Of a stretch of DNA of 64,000 nt, positions 62,701-64,000 are shown piece by piece. The stretch comes from Alphaproteobacteria bacterium. GTDB lineage: Bacteria; Pseudomonadota; Alphaproteobacteria; DSM-16000; Inquilinaceae. The DNA is taken from positions 1 to 64,000 of the forward strand of contig JANQGH010000051.1 in assembly GCA_028277405.1 (NCBI GenBank). The letters are read 5' to 3'. The translations under genes were made by a program, and so were the position numbers. The notes beneath the pieces are model-generated. The model had not been told where the DNA came from. It ran no database searches and saw only the letters and a list, made by a program, of their open reading frames with translations. The first letter of the stretch is position 1. Every line of letters starts with the position of its first letter.

Positions 62701-63524
62701 GCAACGAGTGCGGCGGCCAGACCGCCCCCGGCAGGGCCCGACTCCAGAAGCCTGACGGGATTGGCGCGCGCGACCTCGGGCGATAGCAGCCCTCCGGCCG
62801 AATGCATGAGCCGGAACCGGCCCGCAAAGCCTTCTGCCGCCAGCTTGCCTTCAAGATTCGTCAAGTAGCGGTCGACCAGAGGCTGAACATAGGCGTTCGC
62901 AACAGTCGTAACGGTGCGCGGATACTCTCCGATCTCGGCAACCACGTCGCTCGACAACGAGATGTAGAGGCCCGGAAACTCAGCCGCCGCGATCTCCCGC
63001 ACCCGCTGCTCATGGGCGGGGTTTCGGAACGCATTCAGGAAGCAGACCGCGATGGCCTCTATGCCACGCGCGGCAAATCCTGCAAGCCGCCGACGCGCCT
63101 CGTCCTCGTCAAGCGGCGTCACGACCCGTCCGTCCCGGTCCGTCCGTTCCGCCACCTCAACCCGATCTGCGCCTGGAACCAGGGGCGGCGGGAACTTCAA
63201 AAACAGATCATAGATGTCGTAGCGCTGTTCGGTGCCCGCCTCGAGAATGTCGGCGAAGCCCTGGGTTGCAATCAGCCCCACGCGCGCGCCCTTGCGCTCG
63301 ACGATTGCATTGGTGATCAGCGTTGTGCCGTGAACGATCTCGCCGACGTCCGAGAGCGAAAGGCCTTGGTTCGATGTAATCTCCCGCAGTCCTGTCAGCG
63401 CCGCTTCGGACACGTCGGGAGAGGATGTCAGAACCTTGTGCAGGCCGTGTGTCGTGCCGTCTTGAGCCGCTAGAACGAGGTCTGTGAACGTACCTCCAAT
63501 ATCGAACCCAATCCTGTAGGTCAC
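59775..63524 (-). CDS. Fused HyuA-HyuB hydantoinase/5-oxoprolinase-type protein
   Basis: A 1249-aa single-chain protein. Residues 1 to about 690 form a HyuA unit (GFDIGGTFTDLV, HGTTLITNAIVE, LLESGPAGGGLAAALV, EIGAGGGSIAEVD). About 705-1249 form a HyuB unit (TAFSLVISEAQDFACDLLD, GDVLVTNDPWLCAGHLFDIAVV, GGAGYGAPP at the end). This full-length layout resembles eukaryotic-type 5-oxoprolinase and some bacterial homologues, in contrast to the split pair at 36702-40594. It hydrolyses a cyclic amide with ATP. GTG start with AAGG 5 nt before; first gene of an operon with a peptide-class importer and an OYE. Pyroglutamate, a hydantoin or a lactam are possible substrates. Confidence 0.93.
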   Translation of the reverse strand: MTYRIGFDIGGTFTDLVLAAQDGTTHGLHKVLTSSPDVSEAALTGLREITSNQGLSLSDVGEIVHGTTLITNAIVERKGARVGLIATQGFADILEAGTEQRYDIYDLFLKFPPPLVPGADRVEVAERTDRDGRVVTPLDEDEARRRLAGFAARGIEAIAVCFLNAFRNPAHEQRVREIAAAEFPGLYISLSSDVVAEIGEYPRTVTTVANAYVQPLVDRYLTNLEGKLAAEGFAGRFRLMHSAGGLLSPEVARANPVRLLESGPAGGGLAAALVAAEAGHADALAFDMGGTTAKACLIEGGTLAVTTELEAAREHRFTRGSGLPIRTPVVDLIEIGAGGGSIAEVDEVGLMKVGPRSAGAMPGPACYGGGGTRPTVTDANLVLGYYDPGFFLGGRMMLDKAAAEGAVAPLARALGLNAVEAAAGVHKLVVENMAAAARMHAVERGRDPRGIAMVAFGGAGPAHAVEVARALGLSEVIVPAGSGTASALGFLAAPLSFETVRSSRLLLEPDAAFGEANAILEALENASRGRLEDAGGDVRSVTLSRSADMRLVGQMHTVSVPLPEGPLSPHAIGALREAFLSVYASRYAPPPQDMPAEVVAFRVRATGPDPQIVLSAERAEASSALKGHRPAWFDGDFVETPVYDRYALAPRARLEGPAIIEEREATTVLPPGCEATVDARLNLRIDVGRHRPMALGVTAALNPVEARARIEADPMALEIMWSRAVTVAEEMWLTVCRTAFSLVISEAQDFACDLLDVNGDTLAHSSRAMPVFNLTLPRAAKALLQAFPVATLAEGDVLVTNDPWLCAGHLFDIAVVTPVFRDGRVVALAGTVGNVSDIGGTRDWLKAREVYEEGFQIPPMKLYEAGRPNAAFFTLFRQNVRTADQVLGDLASFVAANEIGVQRLLSLMDDYGLEDLTAFAEVVQGRSEAAMRKAIAALPDGVYRAETWNNPFGTPLRYPVAVTVEGDRIGVSFDGAPDQLPQGGINCTLSYTAAHATYPLKCMLTPQVRGNAGCYRPFDVRAPEGSILNARYPAAVNLRTRTGWYIAPGIFRALAEAAPDRVQAATGLPFTSNTYGIDEDGTAFADVLFVGGGQGASAAAAGRGGLLWPTSAANTSIELLEARVPILVMEKAFIQGSGGAGALLGGPGQRVRFRKLRDDGRPMLATIYPEGVTHPAEGLFGGMPGVAARAHVTTPSGEILRDCGLGALVELTDPDQIVDVTVAGGAGYGAPPQCEGDTDKTLQAADAEL

Positions 63525-63576
63525 GATGCCTTGCCCCCCGCCCGGATCGGCAGGCTATCAATCGCCTTTGAAGGTG

Positions 63577-63595
63577 ATTATGCGAACAATTGTTC
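63577..63595 (-). promoter_or_regulatory. -10-like element abutted by a perfect palindrome
   Basis: GAACAATTGTTC (63584-63595) is an exact 12-bp palindrome. It lies 1 bp from a leftward CATAAT -10-like hexamer (63582-63577), about 53 bp upstream of the fused hydantoinase start. No good -35 is visible, so the site could bind either an activator or a repressor; no regulator gene is adjacent inside the window. Confidence 0.5.
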
Positions 63596-63889
63596 ACTAA
63601 GCGCGCCGATCGGAAAAGTGAAGCACGAAAACCGTAAGCTGACAAGTCCGCTACCGCGCATGGGAGACGTTCGCTCGAGCTCCGCAGAAATCGATCTTGT
63701 TATTGCGTTTCCGAGCATGAAAGAAAGGCATTAAGCGCATTCCTCTTTGATCATTCGCGGCCTCTTTATGGGCTCTACGGCTAGCGCGACTGCGCAGCCA
63801 GGCTGTCACGTATCCGGCGTCGCTGGCCATAAGGGGCGTCCCCTAATTGTTCGGATGACGAACGCAACGCGTAGATAGCGGACAAATCG
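63596..63889. other. Intergenic stretch without a recognisable gene
   Basis: About 290 bp with no convincing coding frame. A small open frame at 63531-63734 (+) has no ribosome-binding site. A short dyad GTTCG-GATGA-CGAAC (63849-63863) is the only other structure noted; its role is unknown. Confidence 0.4.
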
Positions 63890-63918
63890 TTGACACTGAT
63901 TCTATGCCCACCCATAGT
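63890..63918 (+). promoter_or_regulatory. Rightward sigma-70-like promoter at window edge
   Basis: A consensus TTGACA (63890-63895), 17-bp spacer, then CATAGT (63913-63918; four of six match TATAAT). It points out of the window, suggesting a divergent gene, possibly the regulator of the fused-hydantoinase operon, just to the right. Confidence 0.4.
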
Positions 63919-64000
63919 CGGTCGCGTCATTTTTCGAGCATCCTGTGCGGCCCGGCGCCAAGGAAACCTCTCCGAGATTGGGGCGGATTGCGGCGGCGCG

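Noticed and set aside
63531..63734. Small plus-strand frame (67 codons) upstream of the fused hydantoinase gene
   Set aside because: No ribosome-binding site, no recognisable motif, and it contains the palindrome and the leftward -10-like element.
1..64000. tRNA, rRNA, CRISPR arrays, prophage genes, toxin-antitoxin or defence genes
   Set aside because: Looked for conserved tRNA arm sequences, repeat-spacer patterns and family motifs on both strands and found none that hold up.

Overview
The window is a dense stretch of high-G+C DNA, by eye a little over 60%, from a Gram-negative bacterium. It carries TRAP, TTT, CUT2, HAAT and peptide-class importers, each with an exported binding protein, plus GTG and TTG starts and many 1-4 bp gene overlaps. 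An alphaproteobacterium of Rhodospirillales/Hyphomicrobiales type is the best guess (inference; no rRNA or other marker is present). I found no tRNA, rRNA, CRISPR array, prophage or intact insertion sequence. Nearly everything belongs to catabolic modules, each pairing one solute importer with its own enzymes and usually its own regulator.

Layout. (1) 158-3241 (+): cytosolic sulfatase, tandem-domain NIPSNAP protein and SDR dehydrogenase, convergent with a TRAP operon 7622-3457 (-) whose first gene is a flavin oxidoreductase; a LysR gene is divergent. (2) 8881-17072: divergent DeoR repressor, then a sugar operon with CUT2 permease, binding protein, ATPase, FGGY kinase, M42 hydrolase, ribulose-phosphate-epimerase-like protein and BtpA/SgcQ protein. 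Gene by gene this matches the non-PTS part of the E. coli sgc locus, with ABC transporter plus kinase replacing the PTS. A strong G-quadruplex motif sits just before the epimerase gene. (3) 23243-17301 (-): GntR regulator, second cytosolic sulfatase, and a taurine/nitrate-type ABC importer with an unrecognised 108-aa single-pass membrane protein inside the operon. (4) 30520-23805 (-): old-yellow-enzyme flavoprotein with a 4Fe-4S site, tripartite tricarboxylate transporter, dienelactone hydrolase and an alpha/beta-hydrolase lacking its nucleophilic Ser; a divergent GntR gene lies at 30723. Transposase tails lie on both sides of this module.

(5) 32012-42842 (+): branched-chain-type ABC importer with a fused LivG-LivF ATPase, then HyuA, HyuB, a D-carbamoylase-type amidohydrolase and a DadA-type dehydrogenase. 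Together these give a complete route from a hydantoin to a 2-oxo acid. An XRE-cupin regulator follows. (6) 43848-53263: divergent LysR, then a peptide-class ABC importer whose genes are interleaved with a DapA-like aldolase/lyase and two nucleoside hydrolases. (7) 63524-53349 (-): a fused HyuA-HyuB protein, a second peptide-class ABC importer and an old yellow enzyme. The last ~470 bp hold no gene, but contain a palindrome over a likely -10 element and a rightward promoter-like sequence.

The proposed logic is import of an intact conjugate (sulfate ester, sugar derivative, hydantoin/lactam, nucleoside-like compound) followed by cytosolic cleavage, phosphorylation or oxidation. Substrates are inferred from enzyme families and are not proven by sequence.
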